DNA of 64,000 nucleotides from Gelatoporia subvermispora B (GCA_000320605.2 KB445795.1:1177867-1241866); one strand, 5' to 3'; shown: positions 51,438 through 64,000, numbered from the stretch's first letter. The notes: a model not told the origin generated them from the sequence alone. Numbers and translations are program-made.

Positions 51438-54400
51438 ATGGCGGACAGAGCTGCGCGACCGTCTACTGACGAGGGTGGGTTCCTTACCATGTATTGCGTG
51501 ACGTCGTCCGACGAAACACTACATCGTCTTTACAGAGACTGCGCCGCTGTTGCAGGATGTCTCTCATCCTGATGACAGCGTGGACGAGCCTTCGCACAGA
51601 TCCTTCTTCGACCGCGTTGCAGCAACTGTGCAGGAACCCCTTACGCCTCTCACGAAGCTACTACTGATCACGACACTCATCTTCCTCCTACTGAGCTCCA
51701 TTTTTATCGGTCTTTTTGCGGGTGCGCAACATAAGTTGAACGCTGGCAGTGGCGGAGGAGATGGCAAGAAACCGACTGCGACTGTGACGGCCACGGCCAC
51801 GGCAACTGCAACAGCGACCGCAACGGCTACCGCAACGGCGACTTCAACGGCCGTGTCTACTACTACAGTTGCGGTCCCTGCCCCAGTTCCTACAACACCT
51901 CCGCAAGAGGTGAGTGTTGATGGCTCGTGAGCTCTGGGACGGCTCTGAGCGCGACTTCCAGTTGGCTTGTCTTGCTCCAGAGTGCATCGTATTAGCGTCG
52001 AGCATCATCTCGTCCTTGGATGTTACTCAAGATCCATGCGACAATTTTTACGACTTTGCCAGTAAGTTCCTCCAGCGCTCATTCTAGCGGGCTGTTAACT
52101 CGTATTCAGACGGCGGCTGGATGCACGCGCACCCTATTCCTTCGGATAAGGGCAGCTTCGGGACCTTCGAGTCCGTCGCTGTGCAGAACAGACGGATCCT
52201 TCAGGACATTCTGTCATCGACGTCGCCTCCCCTGTCTGATGAGGCAGCTCCTTCGTTTGACCGGCAGATCCTGAAGAAACTCAAAGACTTGTATTCTTCG
52301 TGTATGGATGAGGCCCAGCTAAACGAAGTCGGTGTTGAACCTCTCGCGCATGTCACCAATACGATTCGGAAGCTGTACCGCGGAGACACTCTGTCCATCG
52401 GCGCAGCCGACGTTGGCGACGAAAGCAAGCGCAAAGAGCGCCTGACTGCTGCGCTGGCGTATCTTCATTCCCGAGGTGAAATTAGCTTCGGCCTCTTCGC
52501 GATTCTATTGGATACTAACCGCAGCATCTAAGGCATTCATAGTCTATTCGACATAGACATTGAAGGAGATGTCGGCACAGACCCCAACTCCATGACTATT
52601 TGGTTCAGTCAGCCCAGCCTAGGGCTTCCGGCCAAAGTAAATCTCCATATGATGTTCTAAGCCTCCAACTGACATTCCGGTAGGAATATTACGAAGACGA
52701 GGATATCACTGCGTTCTACCAAACTGTCATTGAGAGACTACTCATTAGCCTAGCTGATGAGGAGGAAGAGCTTCTCAGACGGAGTCTCGCAACAGAGGAA
52801 CAAACGCACGAGGAACGTCTCAGAGTGTGGCCGCCTTGGCCCTGGCCTCCGTGGGGTGGGGACGATGGCGATGGCGAGCCAGCACCGATCAACAAGACTG
52901 AACGAGCTCGCAAGTTGGCGAAGAAGATTCTGCGTCTGGAGAAAGCCATTGCTGACGCAAGTCTTGATCTGTGAGCGTTTGCCGCTAGTGTGTATTAAGA
53001 CACCAAGAAGTGAACTTTCGTGCAGTGATGTGCTGCAGCAGGACCCAATAGGAACCTACAATCCGGTGCCGCTGAAGAACCTGACGTCCGCTTTACCTCA
53101 GATCGATTTCCTAGGCTACTTCGCTGCCTTCTTCCCCAGAAATCTTACGGAGACTGTGATTTTGACGTCGACGAGCTACCCATCTAACCTCTCCGCCATT
53201 TTGGACGATACGGCTTCAGACACTCTTGAAGCATACTTTGTTACGCGTGCTGGTCTTGCCCTTGCTCCTTGGCTCGGGCTTGACACGGAGCCTTGGAAGG
53301 CCGTGCGCAGTCTGGAGGAAGAGTTGAAGGGCATCAAGAAAGGCGCCGTTGGCGACAGAGCAGAGTTCTGCATTGCCCGGGTAGAGGAAGCAATGGGCTT
53401 TGCTGCAGGGCGTTACTTCGTGAATGAAACATTCCCTGGACAGTCGAAGGCGAAGGGTACGAAGGTTATCACAGACATCATCAAGGCATTCACGCACTCT
53501 CTGGAGCACCTTGAATGGATGGACAAGGAGAGTGCCGCCGCAGCAGCCGGCAAGGTGATACAACTCCCTTTCTGTTCAAGAATAATATCTGAACTTGGAC
53601 AGGCCGATGCCATCCGAGTGAAGGTCGGATATCCTCTATCTCCCAATACGGAAGATCCCGCTTCTATATGGAGATACTACGCGGCTGTAAAGGTCGACAA
53701 AGATACATTCTTTGACGATATGCTGAGTGCTAGGTGAAGTCACCAATTGTGGCATTTGTCGTTTTATTCTGACGTTGTATGCGTGAGCAGAATCCATGAC
53801 GAAGTGGTGCAGTGGACCAAATTGGGCAGAACTCGTGACCCTGAGGAATGGGAGATGTACCCCTCGATGGTCAACGCCTACTTCAACCCTCCTGCAAACG
53901 AGGTATGTTTTCGGCCATTGTTCTGAACATAGAGACTCAGCATTGCACTAGATTGTGTTCCCGGCAGGGATCTTACAACCGCCTTTCTTTTCGACTGTCT
54001 GGTATTTACCATTCGTTATTGGTATAAAGACTAGACAGCTTACTCCATTTTCCAGGCCAAACTATCTTTCTTATGGTTCCTTCGGCCATGTCGCTGCACA
54101 TGAACTGACGGTGTGTCTATTGATACTGCCCCAGAGAACAAATCTGATAGACCTCCAGCATGCCTTTGACTCCGCCGGCAGGCTTTACAACCAACAGGGG
54201 AAGTTGGAGCAATGGTGGACCAATGCCACGAGTAAGGGATTCAACGTCAGACAGGAATGCATAGTGAACCAGTACTCCTGTCAGTCAACAACAGCCACCT
54301 CATGCTAAACTGAGCTGATGTAACAAACGCTGCCGTCGTTTAGCATACACCATTGACGACGGGAAGGGCGGCAAGATCCATGTTAACGTGAGTTAGATGA

Positions 54401-55004
54401 TCAACGATTGAATTTATCTTAACGTTCACATCTCCGACGCTGTAGGGCAATCTGTACGTTGCAAGGCTCATCGCTCGCCTTATTTGTAACTAACATCTTG
54501 CAGGACATCCGGAGAGAACATTGGAGATACGGGATTGATCCAGGCTTACAGGGCCTGGAAGGACCAGTTTGATGCCTCATACAAGAACGGCACGGAGTAT
54601 TTGCTCCCCGGTCTGCCCTATACTCGGTGAGCCGTACGATCTAGGCGCAATCAGTACAGCATTCACATATGTTGGCAGTGATCAATTGTTCTTCATTTCC
54701 TTTGCTCGGGCTTGGGCACAGAACATCAAGCCCGAGTCTGCAGTACGCTTGCACATCATTTGAACTGACTCTGTAGATTGTTGACACTATGGACAGGTTG
54801 CTCGAGTGCGCACCGATCCTCACTCCCCAAATCGCTACCGTGTAGATGGCACTGTCTACAATATCCCTGAGTTTGCGAAAGCGTTCAACTGCTCTGCCAC
54901 TGCAAAGGTGCGTTGTTTAGGTGATGATGCGACGACAGTAAGTGATGAAATGGTCCATCTAGTTGAACCCGCCCCAGGAGAAGCGCTGTTTGTTCTGGTC
55001 TTAA
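51438..55004 (+). CDS. M13 (neprilysin/ECE-type) membrane zinc metallopeptidase
   Basis: A type II membrane endopeptidase that trims peptides outside the cell or in the secretory lumen. The ATG at 51438 gives MADRAARPSTDE; after an intron comes a short cytosolic part and one membrane segment (LLLITTLIFLLLSSIFIGLF). A stalk of alternating Thr and Ala (51777-51850) follows. M13 N-terminal motifs: DVTQDPCDNFYDFANGGW. Zinc site: the intron after HELT joins it to HAFD, giving HELTH (HExxH); the third ligand and Asp are in SGENIGDTGL (ENxxD). The end matches the family: FNCSATAK then LNPPQEKRCLFW. The region near 52820-52880 has an unusual WPPWPWPPWGGDDGDG insert. All key residues are present, so it is likely active. 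Confidence 0.93.
51777..51850 (+). repeat. Thr-Ala coding repeat in the M13 stalk
   Basis: A degenerate hexanucleotide repeat of ACNGCN type encodes about 12 consecutive Thr-Ala pairs. Third positions vary, so the dipeptide rather than the DNA seems to be conserved. Such Thr-rich stalks are often O-mannosylated in fungi. Confidence 0.7.
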
Positions 55005-55289
55005 GTATCGGAGACGAAAATCGGACTTAGTGTTATATATTGTGGATGTCTCGAGTAGAGAAAGAAATGTTGGATAACTGACTGATGTCGTAAAATTTGT
55101 GAACATTCTCCATAGTATTGCTTAGCCCAGTCCGCGTTCGCGCCCAGCCTCCTCAGCGCAGGTACATATAATGACGTCGAGTGCGCACGTGGCTATCATC
55201 CGTGAACGGAAATCGCGGCGGTCTGAATGAATGCCGACAAAATTCAGAGAGTGTGGCAAAGACGCCGAGTCGAGCTACTCTTCCTTGTC

Positions 55290-58200
55290 ATGCATCAGGC
55301 TCGTCGGAGCTTCCAGCTCACTCGCCCTATCGTTCGCAATTCCTCATCTGCCGTGAGTGTAGACCACAACCCTCTCGATATGTACTCAGAGATTGTCAGG
55401 CCAGACCTCGTGGACAATGGGATCTACCGAGTTCTGCGAGCTCCTCTCAGTCTTCCAATGCGTCAGCGCCTAACAATGCACCTCCTGCACCGGGAATGCC
55501 ACAGAGGAGATCTTGGACATGGACCAATCCTGAGCCTTCCTCCTCCTCGGCTTCTCCGTCAAGTCCTCCCGAGAAATGGGCACTTTCAGACGACTTGCGA
55601 CCTACACGAGACTTCGGAAGGGACCCAATATTAGACCACGCATTCACCCGTCGTGCCTCGAGTGAGAGTGTTAGGCGAAGGGACCGCCCGCCTCATGGTC
55701 GTGATGCTCCTCCGACCCAAACCCAACGGGGGAGTCTCGGACGCGACATGGCTCCACATCGAGCACCGACTGCACCACCTGCGCGTCCCCGCCGTGCGGG
55801 TGATTTCCGCAATATTTTGCGTTCAGACAGGATTCTGGACGGCCTGAACGAGTTGGAGGGGGAATTGGAGGCATCTGCCAATGACACAGACTTAGTTATG
55901 GACGCTCTTCCCGATGAAGGCACTGGTGAGAAGCCAGAGCGTCCTCCACGCGAAGATACGCGGTCAGACGTTCTGGATGATATACCCAGCCAAGTGGACC
56001 TTTATACGAGGCAGAAGCAGAACAAGCGTGATCGCGGTTTCAAAGACCGTGGATCTGTTCTCTCGAAACTTAGCAAAGACGCAGTTGTCATTCGAGGGCG
56101 AGCTCGTGGACCGGAGGACACCGCAAAGCCAAGTGAAGTGCAGAAGAAACCAAAGAAAAACAAGCCGAAGGTTATCAAAGCTTTGCATGCTGATGTGTTT
56201 ATTCCCAGCGTGGTTTCTGTGCAGAACCTTGCCCGACTACTGAAAGTCCGACTAGGTATGACGTTCAGTTCTATGTGCGCGGACGTCCCTCACTCTCCTC
56301 GTTATCCCTTAGAGACTTTACAGCGAGTAATGATCAAAGCTGGCATGGAAGCGGAGTCTCCACACAATCATAGTATGCTTACGTTTAGTCTTCACGATCA
56401 GACATTGATAACATTCCTCAAGTGCTGACGGCGGAACTGGCATCGCTATTGGCGATGGAGTTCGGACGCAATCCTGTTGTGAATGACGAAGCTGCTTTTG
56501 ACATCTTCCCTCCGTATGTCTATCAATGTCTATCATGAGATCACTATACTCACTCTGCCAATTGTTAATCAGACCACCCCATCCTGACCCATCATCGCTT
56601 CCGTCCCGCCCACCTGTTGTCACGATCATGGGTCATGTAGACCACGGTAAAACCACACTGCTCGACACATTGCGATCCGCTTCTGTAGCCAAAGGAGAAG
56701 CTGGAGGTATCACACAGCACATTGGTGCATTCTCAGTTCCTGTACCTGTCAGTGCGGGCGAGGAGAAACGGACAATCACCTTCTTGGACACTCCAGGTCA
56801 TGCTGCGTTCTCCGCCATGCGTGCAAGAGGTGCGGGAGTGACGGATATCGTCGTCCTTGTCGTTGCTGCAGACGACGGCGTTATGCCACAAACACGGGAA
56901 GTCATTCAATTGGTGAAGAAGGAAAAGGTCGGGCTTGTGGTTGCTATCAACAAAGTTGACAAGCCCGGCGTTGATGTCGTACGTGTTGAATCGCCTTAAT
57001 TTCGTATCATGGCGAACTAAACCATTCGCTTTTTGTTAAAGGCCAAGATCGAGAATGCTCTTTTTGCGGAGGGTATCGAACTGGAGAAGTTGGGCGGCGA
57101 AGTTCCTTCTGTCGAAGTCTCTGGCTTGACCGGCCAAGGCCTTGACCAACTGACGGAGACAATCTCAATATTGGCTGAAATGCAAGACGTGCGCGCAGAA
57201 CTAGATGGGAAAATTCAAGGCTATGTCCTGGAATCTAGAATGCAAAAGGGCCTAGGGTGAGTGGTCATTACTCATGGCGACTAGCAACACTCATATATGA
57301 CCTCTTCCAGTCCTGTTGCAACTGTTCTCCTGTTGCGCGGTTGTCTGAAAGTCAGCGACCATCTCATTGCCGGGACAAGTCACGCTAAGGTGCGCATGCT
57401 GAGTGATGAGCACGGGAAATCGGTCAAGGTCGTCTACCCAGGCATGGCCGTGACCGTCTCTGGCTGGAAGGAACTTCCCCAGGCCGGCGACGAAGTGCTT
57501 ACAGGAACGGAACCAGAGATCAAGAAAGCGCTTGCCAACCGCATTCGCAAAGCCGAAGTTGAGGCGTCGCTTGGTGATGTCGAGGCGATCAACGAGCAGC
57601 GGCGTCTGGAACGAGAGGAGCGAGATGCAGACGGCGAGGGCGCTGTACCCGCCCCTCAAGGGCCCAAAAAGCTTCGGCTAGTAATCAAGTGCGATGTCAG
57701 TGGGAGCGTGGAGGCCGTTGACGGTGCGCTGCGAGGCATCGGCAATGATCTTGCGCGCGTCAAGATCGTTACTTCCAGTGTAGGGGATGTCACCGAAGCT
57801 GACTTGATGCGGGCCAAGGCTGCGGAAGGTTGGTGCAAAGTTCCATAAAGACTTGACTGACGCTGAGCCTACGACGTCTGTAGGCGCAATCATCGCATTC
57901 TCCGTAAACGTCCCTCGCTCAATCAAGAACGAAGCGGAGACCCAAGGAGTGCCAATTATATCCTCCTCGATTATCTACCGCCTGGTCGACGACGTAACCG
58001 AACGCGTTGTCGCGTTGCTCCCGCCTGTGGTCGAGACGCGCATCATTGGCGAAGCGACCGTCCTGCAGATCTTCGAAATATCCCTCAAGGGTCGTCAGAC
58101 GATGAAGGTCGCTGGATGTCGCGTAAAGAGCGGCCTTGTGAAAAAGGCTGACTCCGCTCGTGTGATGCGGAACGGTGAAGTCGTGTATGACGGTGCGTCT

Positions 58201-58392
58201 GGATTCCGTTGCTCGTGATGTATTCTAAATATTTTATCAGGTCGCCTCGAAACGATGAAACACCTCCGTGACGACATTACAGAGGCTCGTCAAGGACTGG
58301 AGTGTGGTCTGGCCTTCTCGGGATATGACGATCTCCGAGCAGGAGATGCTATACAGACATACCAGAATGTCGAACTTCCCGCAACCCTATAG
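55290..58392 (+). CDS. IFM1: Mitochondrial translation initiation factor IF-2
   Basis: This GTPase delivers initiator tRNA to the mitochondrial small ribosomal subunit. The chosen ATG (55290) gives a basic leader, [20 protein letters not shown]; an in-frame ATG at 55227 would add 21 residues. A long Pro/Arg-rich N-region ends with the IF2 N-domain ([40 protein letters not shown]). The GTPase motifs are G1 [10 protein letters not shown]2 [11 protein letters not shown]3 [16 protein letters not shown] and G4 NKVDKP. The later domains read [75 protein letters not shown] and end QNVELPATL before TAG at 58390-58392. Introns are small and frame-consistent. Confidence 0.95.
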
Positions 58393-58495
58393 GTGTCATC
58401 ATGCTAGTACACCCCACTTAACTGCTGCATCTTTTATTATTATGCCTTACATTTCTAGATTACGCTACGGATGATATACTCGTGACGGTGGAGCA

Positions 58496-59842
58496 TCACA
58501 CTCTTTTCTTGTTGGAGTTGTCAAGAACTGCCTCCTTTGCGCCGATCGTGCCCGTCCTGCCGCTGACGCCGAAAGTTAAGTTAATGCCACCGAGGTCGCG
58601 ATTTGTCTTCTCGAGCAATGTCCAGCTCCTTCCGTCCGCCTTCTTGAGTAACAGTTCGACCTATTTATATTGAATTGGTCAATTTCATACACACGCGGAA
58701 ACCCGATTGAGTGTACCTTGGTGCCGTAGTATTTGTACGAGGAGCTCTCCGGGTCTATTGGTCCGAACAGTTCTACCGACTTCCGGAAGCGTTTGTTCCC
58801 AGGGAGGTAGAGATCCAGGTGAAGCTGGGTGCATTTAAGTACACGATTTCAAGTGATTACAGCGCAAATCTTACATGCGTTGATTCAATCTTGACTATGC
58901 TGCGCTCTTTGTCGGCTTGTTTTGCAAAGACCGAGACATGGACTTCGCTCGGCGTCTGATAGTGGTCGATCCGGCATTCCGTAAATTGCTCGCTCTATAT
59001 CTCAACATCAGCTGCTTGTTGTGCCATCATGTCATCCCACATACCGTTGATTCCCTGTTCTTCGGCACGAAGACATGGCTCCCTGTCTTACATCCTTCTA
59101 TCTTCAAAAATTCGTCAAATTCCAGCACTCGTCTCTTGCAGCATAGGTAGCCCTATCACATGAATCTGCGCGGTGAGTGTCCTGACCAAACGGCAAACAA
59201 ATATAACGCCGACCTTGCTCCCTTCCCGGAACATTGGCTTTGAATTGCCGGAATCAGCTTTCGGGTTATGCGAATTTGCTAAAGAAACATACTGGCATTG
59301 GATGATATTTACAAACAGTGCCCGGCCCATCTCCTAGTCGGTTAACCTCGTCGCTCTCGTAAGTTGTCTTGCAGCCGTTACGCCTGCACTCTGTTCCGAT
59401 GGAGACAGGCGCGGAGAGGTCATCTTCCTCTTCAACTACAGGGACCGGCTCACGTGGAGTTCCTAGTGCCGGAGCTTGTGGGGCAATTTTGAAAGTCTCC
59501 TGGCCAGGTTGGGCTGCTTTGAGTTCCACGCTCTTCAGTTGCGCCGTCGACGTTGGTTGAGGTGCGGGAGTAACCACAGGCACTTTGTCGGAGTGAGATC
59601 CTCGTGCACATCCCTACGTCAGACGTCAGTGCCGGTGCTGGAGACCACGACGGATGTTCGCGCACTGGTATTTTCATGAACTGGTCGAAATCAAGCTCTG
59701 GTTTGTTCACATCGGAGCAACACGACCAGGATTTGAGTCCTTCGTGAAACTTGGGTGCTCCTGGATGGTATGCACAGCTCTCGTTGGTGTTGGAGGCGTC
59801 ATCGTACTCTTGCCCACAGCCTTTGTTGGTGCACCGAGGCAT
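58496..59842 (-). CDS. CHORD–CS domain protein (RAR1/CHORDC1 family, HSP90 co-chaperone)
   Basis: Members bind HSP90 and, in plants and animals, act with SGT1 in stress and immune signalling. The ATG at 59840-59842 gives MPRCTNKGCGQEYDDASN, the first CHORD zinc module, with SCAYHPGAPKFHEGLKSWSC, then CCSDVNKPELDFDQFMKIP. A Pro/Ala-rich linker leads to the second CHORD: TECRRNGCKTTYESDE, GTVCKYHPMP, PMFREGSK, then GYLCCKRRVLEFDEFLKIEG and CKTGSHVFVPKNRES. After a GTATGT–TATAG intron comes EQFTECRIDHYQTPSEVHVS and the CS (p23-like) domain, LHLDLYLPGNKRFRKSVELF, KYYGTK, VELLLKKADGRSWTLLEK, ending DNSNKKRV. Cys/His spacing of both CHORDs is intact. It is convergent with IFM1 (about 100 bp). Confidence 0.93.
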
Positions 59843-62800
59843 GTTGAGTACAGAAGCGTGAGCTGGTGAATACGAACGCTTGGAAGGAGTAACGGTCGAA
59901 AGAAGTCAATATGTATATGATATCGACCACACGAGACTGGAGAGGAGAGGATGAGACCGGCGGCGACGCGATCGAAGGTGCGAGAATGCGCTGGCTCGTG
60001 ACCTGCACGCGTCCGCGCGTCTGCGCCCGCCGCGCTTTGATCCGTCGCGTCCTCCGACGCGCCAACCCGAGCCTCCGAGCTTTTCAGCGGCTCGTAGAGA
60101 GCACTTCCGCTCTACTCGCTGGAATCCCGACCTGCTGCTACCAATGTGGCTTATCGTCTTTGGTTCTATGTACACACTGTGCGAAGTTCAGAGTACCAGA
60201 TGCGCCGCTATGCGCTGTGGCTGCAGAATGTAGCTGCGGCACATGCTGTGATTCGAGAACACCCGTTACAAACCCACACGACGCATGCAGTCTCACACCG
60301 CTGCACATGCACCTGATATACCCACGGTTCATCTTCTCAAGCCAATACTTTCCGACCTCTTCACCCCGCTGCGACATTGTCAGATTGTGCCCGAGCGGGA
60401 CAGTCAGCCATGCGTTCGTCCAGCTCCGTCGCCAATTAGGTATGTTGTGCGTCTTCTTGCTCTAGCCTTCATCAAACTGACCTCGTGTAGTTCGAAATGA
60501 TTCCAAGGAACATGCATAGCTGCACCTCGACTCCCCTGGCCGCTACGCCTAGCTTTGCGTATCGCAAAACGCGCGCGCGGAATTTACTGCGTCGGATGGA
60601 ACAGCCCATCCTTTCCTAAACTGACCATTGGCGCTACCAGTCACGACTTACGGAATTTAGTGTGACGACGACAGAGCTCGTGAAACTCACAGCATGCCAC
60701 AGATGCTTCGTGTCTGATGTCGCCTCCGCTGGTCCAGGTCGCAGACCATGGGATTCTCGGGCCCATAGCGGCCAGGTACTTCCCACTCCTTCATCTGCTG
60801 CCTATTCTTACATACTGCCCTGCCATGACGAAGCAACACGTCAATGCAGACGGCGTGTTGCACAGGGTAGCGTGAGTTCGTCCGGCTGCGCATCGTAAGT
60901 CCATTGCCTCACCAAGAACCCGGCTTCAGTCAACTTCGCAGATGCAGACGGCATTAGCGAGGCGTCCATGTCAAGTGGCTGCATATCTCCACCGATATGC
61001 TATGTTTTAGCCATGATGCACGGATGACGGAGATTGCTTGGAGCTAGAGGTGTTATTGCACCACTCGCAGATCCTCGAGTCTCCTAAAAATCGTTGCGCT
61101 CATGCGCAGCATATGCAGTATTTCCGGATAGCAACACAGTGACTTTACTCAATATTAGCTCAATATCAGATGAGTGACCGACTGCTATTCTTATCGGATA
61201 AGTGTAAAGGTAGGAAATGCTCACAAAGGTCCTGACACGGGGCCCCAACTCCGCGGCAGATGATTCGCCGCCGTGCCGTGCAAGGTCTAGGCTAGTGAGT
61301 GGAAGGTCAAGTCGGTCGATACGTTCATGCAGGAGTCAGAGAATGCGACGTGTAGAAACGCCCTCACGGCAGGAAGCACTCCGGAAGCTCGCGCGTTCCC
61401 GGATGGTTGATTGCCCACAGCGCTCGGCTGCCATTGATGAGCCTGTGAAATCCCGCAATTGGACCAGACCAGGGGTCATTCGGATGCAGTGCGTGTAACT
61501 ATCCTGACGTATAATTTCTGCGCCTGACTCTGACCGCAAGGCCGCAGTTCACAGAAACTTCATACTGCTTTATTCACCCGCAACTTACCAATCGTATCCG
61601 AACTCAAGGCAGAAGGCCTACTTTCTCATGCGACTAGGACAAATGGCCGATGAATTCTGATGCGGTGACACATGATGTCAGGATACGGAAAAATGAGAGT
61701 ATACGGGATCTCGTGGTGAATTAATTGGAGACTATGTCCACCTCTGATAGAGGTGCCGTTCTTATTGAGGCCGCCTCTGCCGTCCTTGCACCAAAACACC
61801 CCACGTGAAGCACCAGGGTTGCGACATTGCTGAAAGAATACCTTCCAGTGACAGGTCAGATGCTCAATACTTGGCAGTCTGGTCCATCTCGAAGCACGGA
61901 CTTACGTTTCAAGGCAGAAACCGTTATCCGGCTAATTGGCGTAGCTTTCCGCTTGCAGAAGCAATGACGGAGCGTCAGACGTCCTGTGCAGCACAGTCCT
62001 GATACCTGCCCTTAACGAAGCAGATGCGGCTAGTGAAAAGAATTCCTTGAGTTCATGTTCGTTTACATCGGAGTATGTGGCGCGACCCAAGGAGTCTATG
62101 CCTCGCCATTTCTACCTCAAAATTTGGATTTCACACTTCAAGCTGTGGCGTGGAGGTATGGTGCACTTTGCATCAGATACAGGTTCACAGCTAACATGCA
62201 TCCTATAACACAACACGTATGACAAATTGCTGTAATTATCTGTAGACATAAGTATGCCATGATAAAATTTCGTAAATAATAGTCGACGTAGTGGAACGAA
62301 GTTGAAGCCGAATCTTGTGCTTTGAGTGAACCATCGAAGCTCGTGTATCGCGGAGTCGAGCTATTCAGTTGCGTGCCACTCAGCGAATCATGTACTCCTA
62401 TTATTGCTTCTGCACGGCAGAACTCCGCTTCTCTTGCATAGCTGTGGGACGGACCTCGTGTACTCCAGCGACGATCGATCAAGAAGTATTCCAGACATGT
62501 GAGTAGTAATAAAGTCCCACATCTGCATGTACGGTTTCTCATCTTGCCAATCGTAGCTTTTCAACACTTTGATTTCGCAGATCTGCATGCACCTCAAGCT
62601 GCCTTTCATTGAACTTAAGTCGCATATCTGACAGTAGGCTCTCGGCGCGAAACGTCAATTTGCATGGTCCAGATACTCAGCTCATGCACAACCGACAGCT
62701 TTGGCACGTCATGTCACTAGATACAAAGGCAGCGGCGTGCCGTTTCCGCGTCTTGCTCCAGATTCGAAGTCAACGCCTCGCACCCAATAGTGGACTTCAG

Positions 62801-62870
62801 GCCGAGTTTCCTGCGGCCTGTTCGAGGCCGAAAGCTTCGCGGGTACTACAAATTTACAGTGCGTTGCAAT
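59843..62870. other. Gene-poor stretch of about 3 kb
   Basis: No gene is supported. Open frames up to 184 codons (for example 59911-60465, plus) lack domain features and their composition differs from the neighbouring exons. No terminal repeats, reverse-transcriptase remnants or tRNA-like structures were recognised. The left end must hold the CHORD gene promoter and the right end the 3' UTR of the carrier gene. Confidence 0.45.
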
Positions 62871-64000
62871 CTAAGATATTCCGGGGCCAAATGCTTCCCA
62901 CACTAAAAATCCTGCTCCCCATGGCCCAACCCGCGCTAGCGTCCGCACGGCAGAATACATCCGGCGCCGCAATGGTGCAAGGGACTTGTCATAAGCGCCG
63001 TGATTGGGACCTCTGAAGAAAGATAGTATGCCATCTTCTTGCACCTTCTGTAGCACGATTGCGATGCTGCTATGGCTCTGCGACGGCTGCGCAACCCGAT
63101 GAATGTGTACCACTTTCCGAGCAGCATCCCAGGGGCGGCAAGCGACTTCGTATGACAGTCCAGCTATGACGCCTCCCGTAACCAGGGTAGTCGCGTGGCT
63201 TATTCTAGGGGCATGCCGACAAAGAGAAGGATATCGCGTGTCGAGGTTCTGCACTAAAGATTGTGCGGCAGTCTTCGTCTGGAAGGCGGCACGGCGTGTT
63301 AGGTCGAAAATAGAGAAGAACACTGCGAAGCCTGGAAGCGATCTAAGTATGAAAGCTGCAATGCCTTTGACATAAAACATACCACATATGTCTTTGACGC
63401 AACCCCAGCCCCACCCGTTCCAGCCTCGGCCGGCCATATCTCCTACTTCTCTCATCCATTCTCTGACTTGTCGCGCTTCACGAACCTGGACATCTTTAGC
63501 AACGAGTCCCTGCCCCTCTGTGCCGCGGAATACTTCTTTCCACGCGTGAGACCAGCCGGTAGCGGCAGAAGCACCTTCGAGCGCGAACCGAACGTTCTCC
63601 GCGGGTGCAGCAACGAGAGCTTGGACGCCGCCGGCGACCCCTCCAGACACGGCGGCCAGCGCGGTCGGGTAGGAAGACAGATGAGGAGTGAGCATGTCGG
63701 ACACCTCGGAGTAAGTTGACCACAGAACAACCCCCAGGACACCGTTCACTAGTATAGGAGGTATAAAATGTTTGGGTATGACCATGAACTTTACGTTTGA
63801 TCGTCAAGCAAGTTCCGTACAGTAATGTGACAAATACTCACTCCTTGCTGCCTGACCAGCCATGCCAGGTATCTTGGTGATAGTGCCATTCCATGGTGGC
63901 TGGCCAGACCTTTCAAAGTTTGCCACCCACTGACTTGAAACCGACAAGTATTGATGAATACCGGTTGAATTAGCTCATATTGGTTCGTACCTTTTGAAGG
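62871..64000 (-). CDS. Mitochondrial-carrier-like membrane protein, 5' end outside window
   Basis: This gene is cut by the right edge. The last large exon (62871 to about 63787) has the repeat layout of mitochondrial carriers: GFMVIPKHFIPPILVNGVLG, LWSTYSEVSDML, AVSGGVAGGVQALVAAPAEN (a weak form of the PxD/ExxR region), DICGMFYVKGIAAFILRSLP, FAVFFSIFDLTRRAAF and TTLVTGGVIAGLSYEVACRP, ending VWEAFGPGIS. An exon before it (about 63840-63935) reads SGWQTLKGLASHHG and MALSPRYLAWLVRQQG, joined by a GTGAGT–AAAG intron. Upstream another intron leaves only CCTTCAAAAG at the edge. An ATG at 63889 is internal to that exon, so the true start probably lies beyond 64000. The transported substrate cannot be named; signature motifs are weaker than in typical carriers. 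Confidence 0.75.

Noticed and set aside
59911..60465. 184-codon plus-strand open frame upstream of the CHORD gene
   Set aside because: Several Cys pairs look zinc-finger-like but spacing is irregular, no family is recognised, and an overlapping antisense frame is equally open.
1..64000. CRISPR arrays or prokaryotic operon features
   Set aside because: The window is eukaryotic, and no regularly spaced direct repeats of suitable size were seen.

Overview
The window is nuclear DNA of a filamentous basidiomycete, most likely an Agaricomycete such as a polypore. The evidence is dense genes split by many GT–AG introns of about 50–60 nt, families such as a Tad-like LINE, Argonaute, AAD-type aldo/keto reductase, MSS51 and NUR1, and moderately GC-rich coding sequence. 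No operons, CRISPR arrays or rRNA genes are visible and no tRNA is convincing. Gene coordinates run from start to stop codon and include introns. Splice sites were read by eye from frame, GT/AG (one AT/AC) and family consensus.

Left part (1–20.3 kb), the duplicated and transposon-rich part. The first exons of a PhoD-type secreted phosphatase (minus strand) run off the left edge. A complete paralogue lies at 12.9–16.0 kb in the same orientation, and the two share upstream sequence. Between them are a ~210-bp inverted-repeat element (1386–1597), a long non-LTR retrotransposon (about 1.6–11.4 kb) with an extra upstream ORF, an ORF1 with a zinc knuckle and an ORF2 with endonuclease, reverse transcriptase and an eroded RNase H-like domain, and about 1.5 kb without genes. 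Two tandem class II aldolase/adducin paralogues follow (16.6–19.7 kb).

Middle part (20.3–35.2 kb). A cytosolic HSP70 with a four-unit step-type heat-shock element is divergent from a full Argonaute gene with an intact DEDH slicer set. Argonaute is convergent, 286 bp apart, with a gene for a CCCH zinc-finger protein carrying 12 Trp residues in GW/WG context, the signature of an Argonaute-hook protein. This pair is the best candidate for a functional module in the window. An aryl-alcohol-dehydrogenase-like aldo/keto reductase and a mitochondrial scramblase-family (AIM25-like) gene follow.

Right part (35.4–64 kb), mostly housekeeping: MSS51, CDC45, HIS3 (with a probable AT–AC intron), a four-finger C2H2 factor, fructose-1,6-bisphosphatase, NUR1 (with a ~780-bp inverted-repeat element inside an intron), an unrecognised membrane/coiled-coil protein, an M13 (neprilysin-type) metalloprotease, mitochondrial IF-2, a CHORD–CS protein, about 3 kb without a recognisable gene, and a mitochondrial-carrier-like gene that leaves the window on the right.
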